In this document: piece after piece, positions 51,807-63,960 of the stretch | Position numbering within the stretch: the first letter of the stretch is position 1 | Layout: each line of letters opens with the position of its first letter | From: Pasteurella atlantica | GTDB lineage: Bacteria; Pseudomonadota; Gammaproteobacteria; Enterobacterales; Pasteurellaceae | Length of the DNA: 64,000 bases | Direction: 5' to 3' | Assembly (NCBI RefSeq): GCF_963693435.1 | Contig: NZ_OY856306.1 | Coordinates: forward strand, 310,001 to 374,000 | Position numbers and translations under genes: made by a program | Notes under the pieces: generated by a model | The model's input: only the letters and a program-made list of their open reading frames with translations | What the model was told of the DNA's origin: nothing | Databases searched by the model: none

Positions 51807-53073
51807 TCCAATTCAACAACGTATCAACGACCACAAAGCCACAGGTAAAGGTGGTGTGGTTTCAGTTTGTAGTGCAAATCCTGATGTGATTATTGCTGCT
51901 GCAAAACTAGCAGCACAATATGATGATTTATTGTTGGTGGAGTCCACATCAAACCAAGTTGATCAATTTGGTGGCTACACAGGAATGAAGCCTGTTGAAT
52001 TTGTCGCTTATGTAAAAAAACTATTGATCGATAACGGTTTATCAGCGGACAAATTAGTGTTAGGTGGCGATCATTTAGGCCCTAATGCGTGGCAAGATCA
52101 AGATAGCGTAACAGCGATGAATCATTCAGAAGAATTGATTCGCCATTATGTGAGTGCGGGCTATCAAAAAATTCACTTAGATTGCAGTATGTCTTGTTCT
52201 GACGATCCTGTTCCTTTAACTGATGAAATTGTGGCAGAGCGTGCGGCTCGTTTATGCAAAATTGCAGAAGATACCGCAAAAGCCACCAATCAACCACACG
52301 ATATTGTCTATATTATTGGTACTGAAGTGCCAGTTCCAGGTGGTGCTCAAGAAGATTTAGATGTGGTTACACCAACTACACCAGAAGCAGCTCGCACCAC
52401 TTATCAAGTTCATAAAGCCATTTTTGAAAAACACGGTTTAGGCGATGTATGGTCAAGAATAGTTGGCTTAGTAGTGCAACCAGGGGTTGAATTTGATCAT
52501 CATAGTGTAGTGGATTATACACCTGAAAAAGCGGACAAATTATCAGCTCTGGCAAATGAATTCCCTAATGCAACCTTTGAAGCCCACTCCACAGATTACC
52601 AAAAACCGCTTGCTTTCCAACATTTAGTGCGTGATCACTTTGCAATTTTAAAAGTAGGACCAGCGTTAACTTTTGCTCTACGTGAGGCTTATTTTGCTCT
52701 TGATCATATCGCACAAGATATGCAATTAGGGGTATCTTCATTTAAAGCAACCCTTGAAGAAATAATGATGGAAAAACCAAAATATTGGAAAAAATATTAT
52801 TTAGGTAATGAACAAGAACAACGTATCGCTCGTGCATACAGCTTATCAGATCGTTGCCGTTACTACTTACCAGAATCAAAATTACAACAAGTTATCAGTG
52901 AAATGAAAACTGCCTTTGCGGGAAAAACCATTCCATTAGGTTTATTAAAACAATATATGCCTGCGGAATTTGATGCCGTACGTGAAGGTAAAATTAAAGG
53001 AAACTTTGAAGATTTAGTACATTTTCATATTCAGTTGGCACTCTTGCCATACTATGAAGCAGCTAAAATTTAA
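51793..53073 (+). CDS. agaZ: Tagatose-bisphosphate aldolase subunit AgaZ/KbaZ
   Basis: The 426 residues equal E. coli KbaZ, with closely matching blocks (SNQVDQFGGYTGM, GGDHLGPN, KIHLDCSMSC, GTEVPVPGGA, HFAILKVGPALTFALREA). In E. coli KbaZ/GatZ is the non-catalytic partner of the class II aldolase KbaY/GatY; the Pfam family is also named tagatose-6-phosphate kinase, a role that is debated. ATG 51793 or 51796 are both possible starts behind GAGG. No agaY gene is in the cluster, so AgaZ here lacks its usual partner nearby. Confidence 0.93.
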   Translation: MMNVNPIQQRINDHKATGKGGVVSVCSANPDVIIAAAKLAAQYDDLLLVESTSNQVDQFGGYTGMKPVEFVAYVKKLLIDNGLSADKLVLGGDHLGPNAWQDQDSVTAMNHSEELIRHYVSAGYQKIHLDCSMSCSDDPVPLTDEIVAERAARLCKIAEDTAKATNQPHDIVYIIGTEVPVPGGAQEDLDVVTPTTPEAARTTYQVHKAIFEKHGLGDVWSRIVGLVVQPGVEFDHHSVVDYTPEKADKLSALANEFPNATFEAHSTDYQKPLAFQHLVRDHFAILKVGPALTFALREAYFALDHIAQDMQLGVSSFKATLEEIMMEKPKYWKKYYLGNEQEQRIARAYSLSDRCRYYLPESKLQQVISEMKTAFAGKTIPLGLLKQYMPAEFDAVREGKIKGNFEDLVHFHIQLALLPYYEAAKI

Positions 53074-53087
53074 GGGAGCTAAGAACA

Positions 53088-54275
53088 ATGGATTATAAAA
53101 CATTAAATAGCAATTTATATGAATTAAAACTCGATGGTGCTCAATACACCATCGACGAGGTGGCTCAACAACCAAATTGTTGGCGACAAATCAAGGACTT
53201 ATTAGATCAGCAAGATCCTGCGTTATATCAACTTATTGCAAAAACCTTAAACAATCCTACCGCTTACATAACATTCTGCGGTGCGGGAACGTCAGCTTAT
53301 GTGGGTGATGTATTAGCAGATGCTATTCAGCAATTTGCCAAAGCACGAGTTCGCTCTGTACCTACTACGGATATTGTAAGTCGTCCTAACTATTATTTTG
53401 ATTCAGAAAGTGAAGGGATTGTTTTTGCATTTGGTCGTTCAGGCAATAGTGCAGAAAGTGTAGATACCGCAGATAAAGTATCGCAACTTGCACCGAAAGT
53501 GCATCAAATAAACGTGACTTGTAACCCAAATGGTGAATTAGCAAAACGTAATGATAGCCACAACCACGTTTGTTTAATGCCACCAGAAACCCACGATAAA
53601 AGTTTTGTAATGACATCAAGTTTCTCAACAATGTTGTTATTTACATTCCAATTAGTCAACCGTGCTGCAGGTCGTCCGTTAGCTGATTTAAATTTGGTAG
53701 CAGATTGTGCAGAAGACTGGTGTAAGCGGTTACTTTCTTCAGACTTTTTGCAAAAAATTCCAACTTCAGAACGTTTAGTTTATTTAGGATCTAATACCTT
53801 ATTTGGTGCAGCAAAAGAGTCTGCATTAAAAGCTTTAGAAATGACAGGTGGAAAAGTTGTCACCCTTTCTGAAACTTCTCTTGGCTTTAGACACGGTCCT
53901 AAATCTATTGTTGATGAAACCACTACAGCTTGTGTTTTTGTTAGTAATAATGAATACACCTCACGTTTTGACCGTGATATTGCAATTGAATTGCTTTCAG
54001 ACAACAAATGTAAGCAAGTGATAGTAATTGCAACACAACGTATTGCAGATCAATTATTGCAAAAATTTGGTCACAACTCACCGCTTGAATTGATTGTTTT
54101 ACCAGATAATTTGGTTGATGCTGATGATGTATTACTTGCACCACTTGGTGTATTAGTATCTCAAATTATCGGCTTAACATTAAGTGTTACCTTTGATATT
54201 TCACCAGATAATCCTTGCCCAACTGGAGAGGTAAATCGAGTGGTTCAAGGTGTTACATTGTACGAATTCAAATAA
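53088..54275 (+). CDS. agaS: D-galactosamine-6-phosphate deaminase/isomerase
   Basis: Converts galactosamine-6-phosphate to tagatose-6-phosphate and ammonia. The 395 residues (E. coli AgaS 384) hold two SIS domains; CGAGTSAYVGD (about 64-74) and GRSGNSAESVDTAD (about 112-125) are the phosphosugar-binding loops of the first. RBS GGGAGC, 14 bases after agaZ. Two USS in opposite orientations (53722-53759 and 54057-54087) are embedded in its coding sequence. Confidence 0.92.
   Translation: MDYKTLNSNLYELKLDGAQYTIDEVAQQPNCWRQIKDLLDQQDPALYQLIAKTLNNPTAYITFCGAGTSAYVGDVLADAIQQFAKARVRSVPTTDIVSRPNYYFDSESEGIVFAFGRSGNSAESVDTADKVSQLAPKVHQINVTCNPNGELAKRNDSHNHVCLMPPETHDKSFVMTSSFSTMLLFTFQLVNRAAGRPLADLNLVADCAEDWCKRLLSSDFLQKIPTSERLVYLGSNTLFGAAKESALKALEMTGGKVVTLSETSLGFRHGPKSIVDETTTACVFVSNNEYTSRFDRDIAIELLSDNKCKQVIVIATQRIADQLLQKFGHNSPLELIVLPDNLVDADDVLLAPLGVLVSQIIGLTLSVTFDISPDNPCPTGEVNRVVQGVTLYEFK
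53722..53759. repeat. USS inside agaS, forward
   Basis: GTAAGCGGTTACTTTCTTCA then GACTTTTTGCAAAAAATT, in codons for KRLLSSDFLQKIP. Confidence 0.6.
54057..54087. repeat. USS inside agaS, reverse
   Basis: TTGCAAAAATTTGGTCACAA then CTCACCGCTTG, about 300 bases from the first copy and opposed to it. Confidence 0.55.
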
Positions 54276-54298
54276 TAAATAAAAAAAGGAGGTCGATA

Positions 54299-54772
54299 AT
54301 GCCAAATATTTTAGCAACTCGAATTGATAACCGTCTTGTTCACGGACAAGTTGGAATGACTTGGACAAGCTGGTTAGGGGCTAATTTAGTACTTGTTGCA
54401 GATGATATTCTTGCAGAAGATAAAGTGCAACAAAATTTAATGGATATGGTGTTAGCTGATGGTGTGCAATCTCGTTACTTTAGTGTTCAAAAGACTATTG
54501 ATGTGATTCATAAAGCATCACCAAAACAAAAAATATTTCTTGTTTGTCGTACACCACAAACAGTATTAGCCTTAGTAGAGGGAGGTGTTCCAATTACTGC
54601 AGTAAATGTGGGTAATCTTCACTTTGCTGAAGGCAAAAAACAAATCGATAAAACCATTAGTGTGACAGAAGACGATATTCGTTGCTTTAAGGCACTGGTG
54701 GAAAAGGGTATTCCTTGTACTATTCAAGGTATTCCTGCCGATGCTAAAAAAGACATTTTGTCATTACTTTAA
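54299..54772 (+). CDS. agaV: PTS GalNAc transporter subunit IIB
   Basis: Passes phosphate from IIA to the incoming sugar. The 157 residues match mannose-family IIB proteins, with the phosphorylated H15 in DNRLVHGQVG. Start ATG 54299 follows a strong AAAGGAGGT; an upstream in-frame start at 54215 lies inside agaS and is rejected. The name AgaV (GalNAc-specific) is preferred to AgaB because agaF and agaA are present. Confidence 0.9.
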   Translation: MPNILATRIDNRLVHGQVGMTWTSWLGANLVLVADDILAEDKVQQNLMDMVLADGVQSRYFSVQKTIDVIHKASPKQKIFLVCRTPQTVLALVEGGVPITAVNVGNLHFAEGKKQIDKTISVTEDDIRCFKALVEKGIPCTIQGIPADAKKDILSLL

Positions 54773-54809
54773 TTTTAACTTAATCTTAACTTTTAATTAG
54801 GAGAATGCT

Positions 54810-55601
54810 ATGGAAGTTGTTACTGACGTCAGTTTGATGCAAGCTTTACTGATAGCGATTTTTGCAGGTATTGCGGGTATCGATTTATTTAACGTACTTA
54901 CACATATCCACCGTCCAATTATTACAGGTCCAATTGTGGGTTTAATTCTAGGTAAACCAGAAGCAGGTTTAGTTGCTGGTGCAACCTTTGAATTAATGTG
55001 GATGGGACTTGTTCCTCTTGCAGGAGCTCAGCCACCTAACGTAGTACTTGGCGGTATTATCGGTACTGCATTTGCTCTTGTAACAGGGCAAACAGCAGAA
55101 CAAGCAATTTTAGTTGCTGTACCATTTGCTATCTTTGTACAAATCTGTATCACTTTATTGTTTACCGTTTATTCACCGTTAATGAGTGTCGCGGATCGTT
55201 ATGCAAAAAATCTTAACTTTGCGGGTATTGCAAACCTTAACTATTTAGGTATGACAATCCTATTCTTCTTCTACTCAATTATTGCGTTTGCAGTAATTTA
55301 TTTTGGAGCAGAAGCAGCACAAGGTTTTGTTAAATTAATTCCTAAATGGGTAACTGATGGTTTAGGTTTTGCAGGTGGTTTAATGCCAGCTATCGGTTTT
55401 GGTATTTTATTGAATATTATGCTTAAAAAACAATATGTTGCTTATTTCATCTTAGGTTTCTTATTGTCAGCATACTTCAAACAGCCATTGCTTGCAATTG
55501 CACTAATTGGTTTAGTATTCGCGTTAATCGAATTCTTTATCCGTGGAGATGCACCAGCAGAAGGTAGTCATTCAACTGAAACTGAAGAAGAGGGAATTTA
55601 A
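54810..55601 (+). CDS. agaW: PTS GalNAc transporter subunit IIC
   Basis: Membrane channel of the mannose-family PTS. The 263 residues contain several hydrophobic helices and the family motifs RPIITGPIVGLILG (about 33-46) and ATFELMWMGLVPLAGAQPPN. The C-terminus is acidic. RBS AGGAGA. IID begins 1 base after its stop. Confidence 0.92.
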   Translation: MEVVTDVSLMQALLIAIFAGIAGIDLFNVLTHIHRPIITGPIVGLILGKPEAGLVAGATFELMWMGLVPLAGAQPPNVVLGGIIGTAFALVTGQTAEQAILVAVPFAIFVQICITLLFTVYSPLMSVADRYAKNLNFAGIANLNYLGMTILFFFYSIIAFAVIYFGAEAAQGFVKLIPKWVTDGLGFAGGLMPAIGFGILLNIMLKKQYVAYFILGFLLSAYFKQPLLAIALIGLVFALIEFFIRGDAPAEGSHSTETEEEGI

Positions 55602-55602
55602 G

Positions 55603-56517
55603 ATGACAGATATGAATAAAACTGTTGATCCAGATGTTTATGAAGATCAAACTAAACAAAAAGTCATTACTAATAAAGATATTTCTAAAATGGCTTGGCG
55701 TTCACTATTCTTACAAGCAAGTTTTAACTATGAGCGTATGCAAGCAAATGGTTGGTTATATACTATTTTACCAAGTTTACGCAAAATTCATAAAAATGAA
55801 GAAGACTTGAAAAAATCAATGGGAATGCACCTTGAGTTCTTTAATACTCACCCATTCTTAGTAACATTTATTTCTGGTCTTGTACTTGCAATGGAAGAAT
55901 CAAAAGAACGTGTTTCAACGATTCGTGCAATTAAAATCTCAACAATGGGTCCAGGTGGTGGTATCGGTGATGCGGTATTCTGGCTAACCTTGCTTTCTAT
56001 TTGTGGTGGTGTGGGTGCTTCTTTCTCACTTAACGGCTCTTGGTTAGGTCCTATTTTCTTCTTAGTTGCGTTTAACCTTGTACACTTCGGTTTACGTTTT
56101 GGTTTAGCGAGCTATGGTTATAAAATGGGGGTTTCAGCGATTGCTAACCTGAAAGAGCAAACCAAACGACTCGGTCACGCAGCGTCCATTGTGGGGTTAA
56201 CTGTAATCGGTGCGATGACAGCAAGTTATGTTCGCTTAGAAGCTGGATTACAAATGATTCGCCATGTACCAGGGGTTGAAAAACCTTATATATATACTTT
56301 ACAAGGTGACTTAATTGATCCAATTATGCCTAAATTATTACCATTATTATGGACACTAATGATTTTATGGCGTATTAAGAAAGGGGATAGTGCATTACGC
56401 TTAGTAATGTTTACTGTAATCTTTGGTCTAGTTTGTACCTTAATTCCAGTGTTAGTGAAAATGATGTTCGGTGTTGATATTATCGACCCAGCAGTGTTAG
56501 CAACACGTATGAGTTAA
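55603..56517 (+). CDS. agaE: PTS GalNAc transporter subunit IID
   Basis: Second membrane subunit of the transporter. Start ATG 55603, one base after the agaW stop, is chosen behind AAGAGGGA; this gives 304 residues. Family features: SLFLQASFNYERMQANGW (about 33-50), FFNTHPFLVTFISGLVLAMEE, and the glycine-rich STMGPGGGIGDAVFW. An extension to 55543 would overlap agaW in another frame and is unlikely. Confidence 0.92.
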   Translation: MTDMNKTVDPDVYEDQTKQKVITNKDISKMAWRSLFLQASFNYERMQANGWLYTILPSLRKIHKNEEDLKKSMGMHLEFFNTHPFLVTFISGLVLAMEESKERVSTIRAIKISTMGPGGGIGDAVFWLTLLSICGGVGASFSLNGSWLGPIFFLVAFNLVHFGLRFGLASYGYKMGVSAIANLKEQTKRLGHAASIVGLTVIGAMTASYVRLEAGLQMIRHVPGVEKPYIYTLQGDLIDPIMPKLLPLLWTLMILWRIKKGDSALRLVMFTVIFGLVCTLIPVLVKMMFGVDIIDPAVLATRMS

Positions 56518-56535
56518 TCTTAGCGAGTAAGTAAT

Positions 56536-56574
56536 AAAAAAGGGGTAAATGATGAGAATCTTTTTCCCCTTTTT
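56536..56574 (+). terminator. Hairpin with U-tract between agaE and agaF
   Basis: AAAAAAGGGG (56536-56545) pairs with CCCCTTTTT (56566-56574) around a 20-base loop, and the final T-run follows. It is a likely partial terminator inside the operon, since agaF has no separate promoter that I can see. Confidence 0.65.
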
Positions 56575-56615
56575 CAATTTTAAACAAAATAAACTTTTTA
56601 TTACGGGAGCAGAAT

Positions 56616-57044
56616 ATGACAATCGGTATTATTGTTTGTGGACACGGGCATTTTGCAACAGGGATTACTTCAACATTAGAATTAGTTGCAGGTGAGCAAG
56701 AAGATTATAAAGCAGTAGATTTTGATGGAAGTTGTGATTTTGGTGTATTACTCAAGCAAGCCGTTGAAGAATTAAATTGTGAAAAATTAATTTTCTTCAC
56801 AGATATTCTAGGGGGAACACCATTCAGACAAGCTTCAATGATTGCTGCTCAACGAAAAAATTGTGAAGTTGTGACTGGCACAACAGCACAAATGTTAATT
56901 GAAGCTTGCCTAGAAAGGGATGATTATGATAATTTAAGTGATAGTATCAACACGCTTATTGATAGTGCTCGCCAAGGAATAACAAGTTTTGCACTACAAA
57001 TGAGCAACAATCAAAATAATCAAACTGATGATGACGGTATTTAA
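56616..57044 (+). CDS. agaF: PTS GalNAc transporter subunit IIA
   Basis: Soluble PTS protein that takes phosphate from HPr. The 142 residues match mannose-family IIA domains; the phosphorylated residue is H10 in CGHGHFATG. FTDILGGTPFRQA (about 66-78) is a family motif. RBS GGGAGC. It is 98 bases after agaE across a terminator-like hairpin, and 18 before agaA. Confidence 0.92.
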   Translation: MTIGIIVCGHGHFATGITSTLELVAGEQEDYKAVDFDGSCDFGVLLKQAVEELNCEKLIFFTDILGGTPFRQASMIAAQRKNCEVVTGTTAQMLIEACLERDDYDNLSDSINTLIDSARQGITSFALQMSNNQNNQTDDDGI

Positions 57045-57062
57045 CTAACGGATGGAAAAATA

Positions 57063-58178
57063 ATGATTTACTATCAAAATGCAGCCATATTTGATGGCAA
57101 CAACTTATTATATGGGCATAGTTTGGCGGTGGAAGGTGATCGCACTATTGCTGTTATACCTAATGAAAACGTTCCTCAAGATGCTAAAATCATTCAACTA
57201 AAAGGTGGAATTCTTACACCTGGTTATGTTGAATTACAAGCAAATGGTGGCGGTGGCGTACTATTTAATGATGAGCCAAATATTGAAGGTTTAAAAACAA
57301 TTATAGCAGCACACCGTAAATTTGGTACAGTGGCTATATTACCCACTTTTATCACAGACACCCCTGAAAAATTAGAGCAAGGTTTAACCGCTATTCAAGA
57401 AGGGATTAAACAAAATTTACACGGCTTAATCGGTGGACATTTTGAAGGTCCTTTTATCAGCTTAGAGAAAAAAGGGACGCACCAACCCGCTTATATCCGT
57501 AAACCAACTCAAGAAGATTACGAGCGTTATGCAAAAGAAGGGTTAGGAAACAGCTTGGTGACAGTGGCGCCAGAGCAAGTTCCTGCTGATTTCATCAAAC
57601 ACCTTATTGATCACGGTTTCAAAGTAAATGCAGGTCATACAATGGCACAAAAAGAAGATATGTTGCGAGCATATAGTATGGGTTTGAGTGGGGTAACCCA
57701 TTTATATAATGCAATGCCACCACTTCAAGGCAGAGAGCCCGCCGTAATTGGTACAGCGTGCACATTAGGCTTATATTGTGGCGTGATCGTGGATGGTGTT
57801 CACAGTGATCCATTCTCATTAAAAACGGCTTATAAATTGCTTGGAAAAGATCGTTTACACCTTGTGACTGACAGTATGCACACGATCGGTGTAGAAGGCA
57901 TTGAATCTTTTGATCTAATGGGACAAAAAGTGTTTGTACAAGGTAATAAATTAGTGAATGAAAATGGTTCACTCGCAGGTGCACACGTCACAATGGAAGA
58001 AAATGTGAAAAACGCACTAAAATTTATGCAAGCAAGTGTAGTTGATGTTTTAACAATGGCAATAACTACTCCAGCTAAACATATTGGTCGAGAAGATTTA
58101 GCCACTATTATTAATCGAGAAATGCGTGATATTTTGTACTTAGATGATGAATTAAGTTTACAAGAATTATCAAACTAA
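57063..58178 (+). CDS. agaA: N-acetylgalactosamine-6-phosphate deacetylase
   Basis: Removes the acetyl group to give galactosamine-6-phosphate, the AgaS substrate. The 371 residues (E. coli AgaA 377 when intact) belong to the NagA/AgaA amidohydrolases. Metal ligands are the Glu of GGHFEGPFIS and the His of VNAGHT and GVTHLYNAM; the catalytic Asp is in LVTDSMHTIG. Its stop codon TAA is part of a USS core (TAAGCGGT). Last gene before the rRNA operon. Confidence 0.93.
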   Translation: MIYYQNAAIFDGNNLLYGHSLAVEGDRTIAVIPNENVPQDAKIIQLKGGILTPGYVELQANGGGGVLFNDEPNIEGLKTIIAAHRKFGTVAILPTFITDTPEKLEQGLTAIQEGIKQNLHGLIGGHFEGPFISLEKKGTHQPAYIRKPTQEDYERYAKEGLGNSLVTVAPEQVPADFIKHLIDHGFKVNAGHTMAQKEDMLRAYSMGLSGVTHLYNAMPPLQGREPAVIGTACTLGLYCGVIVDGVHSDPFSLKTAYKLLGKDRLHLVTDSMHTIGVEGIESFDLMGQKVFVQGNKLVNENGSLAGAHVTMEENVKNALKFMQASVVDVLTMAITTPAKHIGREDLATIINREMRDILYLDDELSLQELSN

Positions 58179-58208
58179 GCGGTCAGATATTTAAACATAT
58201 TTGCAAAA
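58175..58208. repeat. USS overlapping the agaA stop codon
   Basis: CTAAGCGGTCAGATATTTAA then ACATATTTGCAAAA. The TAA stop of agaA is the first three bases of TAAGCGGT. Confidence 0.65.
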
Positions 58209-58211
58209 TGA

Positions 58212-58283
58212 GACTTACACGACACTATCCCACAAACTGTGTAAGTTCTAAAAATAGGGTTCAGGGTTGTCCTTGAATCCTAT
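58212..58283. repeat. Two adjacent hairpins after agaA
   Basis: ACTTACAC (58213-58220) pairs with GTGTAAGT (58239-58246). ATAGGGTTCA and TGAATCCTAT (about 58254-58283) form a second stem with one mismatch. The first, with its TTACAC ends and internal ACACTA, resembles the termini of IS256-type elements, but no transposase is present. Confidence 0.4.
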
Positions 58284-58372
58284 CTCCAAAAATAGTCAAA
58301 AATTGATTTAAAATCAAGCCTCAATTTCTATCCATTTTCGTCCTTTATACCCCATTTTCATTGTCTTTTAAA

Positions 58373-58407
58373 TACAAAAAAGCCGTAACTATTTCTAGCT
58401 ACGGCTC
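58373..58407 (-). terminator. Terminator of the rRNA operon
   Basis: AGCCGTA and TACGGCT (58381-58406) form the stem. On the minus strand it is followed by a run of T (complement of 58375-58380). It lies 17 bases past the 5S rRNA end. Confidence 0.85.
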
Positions 58408-58423
58408 TTTCTTCTTATAAAAC

Positions 58424-58539
58424 CCTGATGGTGTCCTACTCTCACATAGGGAGACCCTACACTACCATCGGCGTTACAACTTTTCACTTCTGAGTTCGGT
58501 ATGGAATCAGGTGGTTCCGTTGCACTATGGCCATCAGGA
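58424..58539 (-). rRNA. rrf: 5S ribosomal RNA
   Basis: About 116 bases, closely matching E. coli 5S on the minus strand: CGAACTCAGAAGTGAAA, GCCGATGGTAGTGT and GAGAGTAGG are recognisable. Ends inferred from the CCTGATGG/CCATCAGG terminal pairing. No second 5S or trailing tRNA follows. Confidence 0.95.
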
Positions 58540-58641
58540 AAATCTGTCGATATTTATATCTAATCTTTTCTTCATTCTTTAAATTAAAAACAAGCTTCTA
58601 CTTTAACTTTCTTAAACTTCAAACTCCAACCTTACAGTCTT

Positions 58642-58667
58642 CTGTCTTCCGTCCTCTGTCTTCTGAA
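58642..58667. repeat. rRNA spacer repeat, copy 1 (23S-5S spacer)
   Basis: 26 bases of pattern CTGTCTTCCGT..CTCTGTCTTCTGAA. A copy with one mismatch lies at 61763-61788 on the other side of 23S, in the same orientation. Confidence 0.75.
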
Positions 58668-58675
58668 ACAAAAAC

Positions 58676-58688
58676 ACTTGAGTGTTGT

Positions 58689-58698
<10 letters not shown>
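58676..58698 (-). other. 23S rRNA processing stem, 3' arm
   Basis: This stretch is complementary to 61590-61611 over about 22 bases with one bulge, including ATGGTTAAGT. Together they form the stalk cut by RNase III at the ends of 23S. Confidence 0.75.
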
Positions 58699-61589
<2,891 letters not shown>

Positions 61590-61597
<8 letters not shown>

Positions 61598-61611
61598 ATA
61601 CAACCTCAAGT
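61590..61611 (-). other. 23S rRNA processing stem, 5' arm
   Basis: Complement of 58676-58698; see that entry. Confidence 0.75.
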
Positions 61612-61918
61612 ATTCTTAAAATAAAGAAAACCCAACATTGTTACATTAAACAACTCAAGTTCGTATGTTGCTTTTGTTCAACATACTATTTTTTAGTTTC
61701 TTACTCAGACTTCTTCTCAAAAAACAGCCACTTTAACAAATTACAGTTTTAATTCCTGTCATCTGTCTTCCGTACTCTGTCTTCTGAACTTGAAAGTCTT
61801 CAGTTTTCAGCTTGTTTCCAATTTTTTAAAGAACAAATATAACAAAACACTTAACGTGCTTCATCATTGCTAAATTAACTTATAAATATATTTACAAATT
61901 CACTTAGCAATGATGAAT
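61598..61918 (-). other. 321-base spacer between tRNA-Ala and 23S rRNA
   Basis: Contains the 23S processing arm and the second copy of the 26-base spacer repeat (61763-61788). A TTAAAGAACAAA stretch near 61827-61838 resembles a second boxA read on the minus strand (TTTGTTCTTTAA). No gene is seen. Confidence 0.55.
61763..61788. repeat. rRNA spacer repeat, copy 2 (tRNA-Ala-23S spacer)
   Basis: Matches copy 1 (58642-58667) at 25 of 26 bases and in orientation. Confidence 0.75.
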
Positions 61919-61994
61919 TGGTGGAGATAAGCGGGATCGAACCGCTGACCTCCTGCGTGCAAGGCAGGCGCTCTCCCAGCTGAGCTATATCCCC
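61919..61994 (-). tRNA. tRNA-Ala (anticodon TGC)
   Basis: 76 bases with encoded CCA, minus strand. Acceptor GGGGATA with TATCTCC; anticodon loop CTTGCAC. Spacer tRNA of the rRNA operon. Confidence 0.97.
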
Positions 61995-62030
61995 AACACA
62001 TCACTATCATTTCTAACCACACTCAATGAG

Positions 62031-62107
<77 letters not shown>

Positions 62108-62140
62108 AGAAATGATGTCTTTTGTCTCTTATTATTTCTA

Positions 62141-62164
62141 TCAAACAATCTGTGTGAGCACTCA
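62141..62164 (-). other. 16S rRNA processing stem, 3' arm
   Basis: ACAATCTGTGTGAGCACT on the plus strand pairs across 16S with the leader at 63832-63852 (15 of 16 bases in the core). This is the RNase III stalk for 16S. Confidence 0.75.
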
Positions 62165-62180
62165 TTGTCGCTTATTCAGG

Positions 62181-63720
<1,540 letters not shown>

Positions 63721-63831
63721 AAAAGTTTAATCGCTCAATAAACTGACATAGAATTTTTATTAAATAAATTTTCAGTGACACTTATTAAGACTTCTTTATT
63801 TCAAATATTTTTTTCAAATAAGTCAATCAAC

Positions 63832-63852
63832 AAGTGCCCACACAGATTGTCT
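63832..63852 (-). other. 16S rRNA processing stem, 5' arm
   Basis: AGTGCCCACACAGATTGTCT on the plus strand; pairs with 62141-62164. Confidence 0.75.
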
Positions 63853-63859
63853 GATAAAT

Positions 63860-63871
63860 TGTTAAAGAGCA
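63860..63871 (-). promoter_or_regulatory. boxA antitermination site of the rRNA leader
   Basis: Minus strand TGCTCTTTAACA, identical to the E. coli rrn boxA that recruits NusB-S10. Confidence 0.85.
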
Positions 63872-63875
63872 AAAA

Positions 63876-63923
63876 ACAACGACGCACCAGTTAAAACTTC
63901 GTTTCACAACAGTGCGTCGTTGT
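63876..63923 (-). promoter_or_regulatory. Strong hairpin with U-tract in the rRNA leader
   Basis: On the minus strand ACAACGACGCAC pairs with GTGCGTCGTTGT over 12 bases, and a run of six T follows, then boxA. The position fits boxB of the rrn antitermination site, but the T-run makes it look like a terminator. Confidence 0.7.
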
Positions 63924-63932
63924 GTGTGGCGT

Positions 63933-63960
63933 ATTATAGAGATTTTTAAAGGTGACGCAA
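63933..63960 (-). promoter_or_regulatory. rRNA operon promoter
   Basis: Minus strand TTGCGT (63955-63960), a 16-base spacer and perfect TATAAT (63933-63938). AT-rich tracts at 63962-63995 upstream look like an UP element. A further upstream promoter could lie outside the window. Confidence 0.75.

Noticed and set aside
54215-54298. Upstream extension of the PTS IIB gene into agaS
   Set aside because: The extra 28 residues are basic and unlike the family, and a strong AAAGGAGGT sits before ATG 54299.
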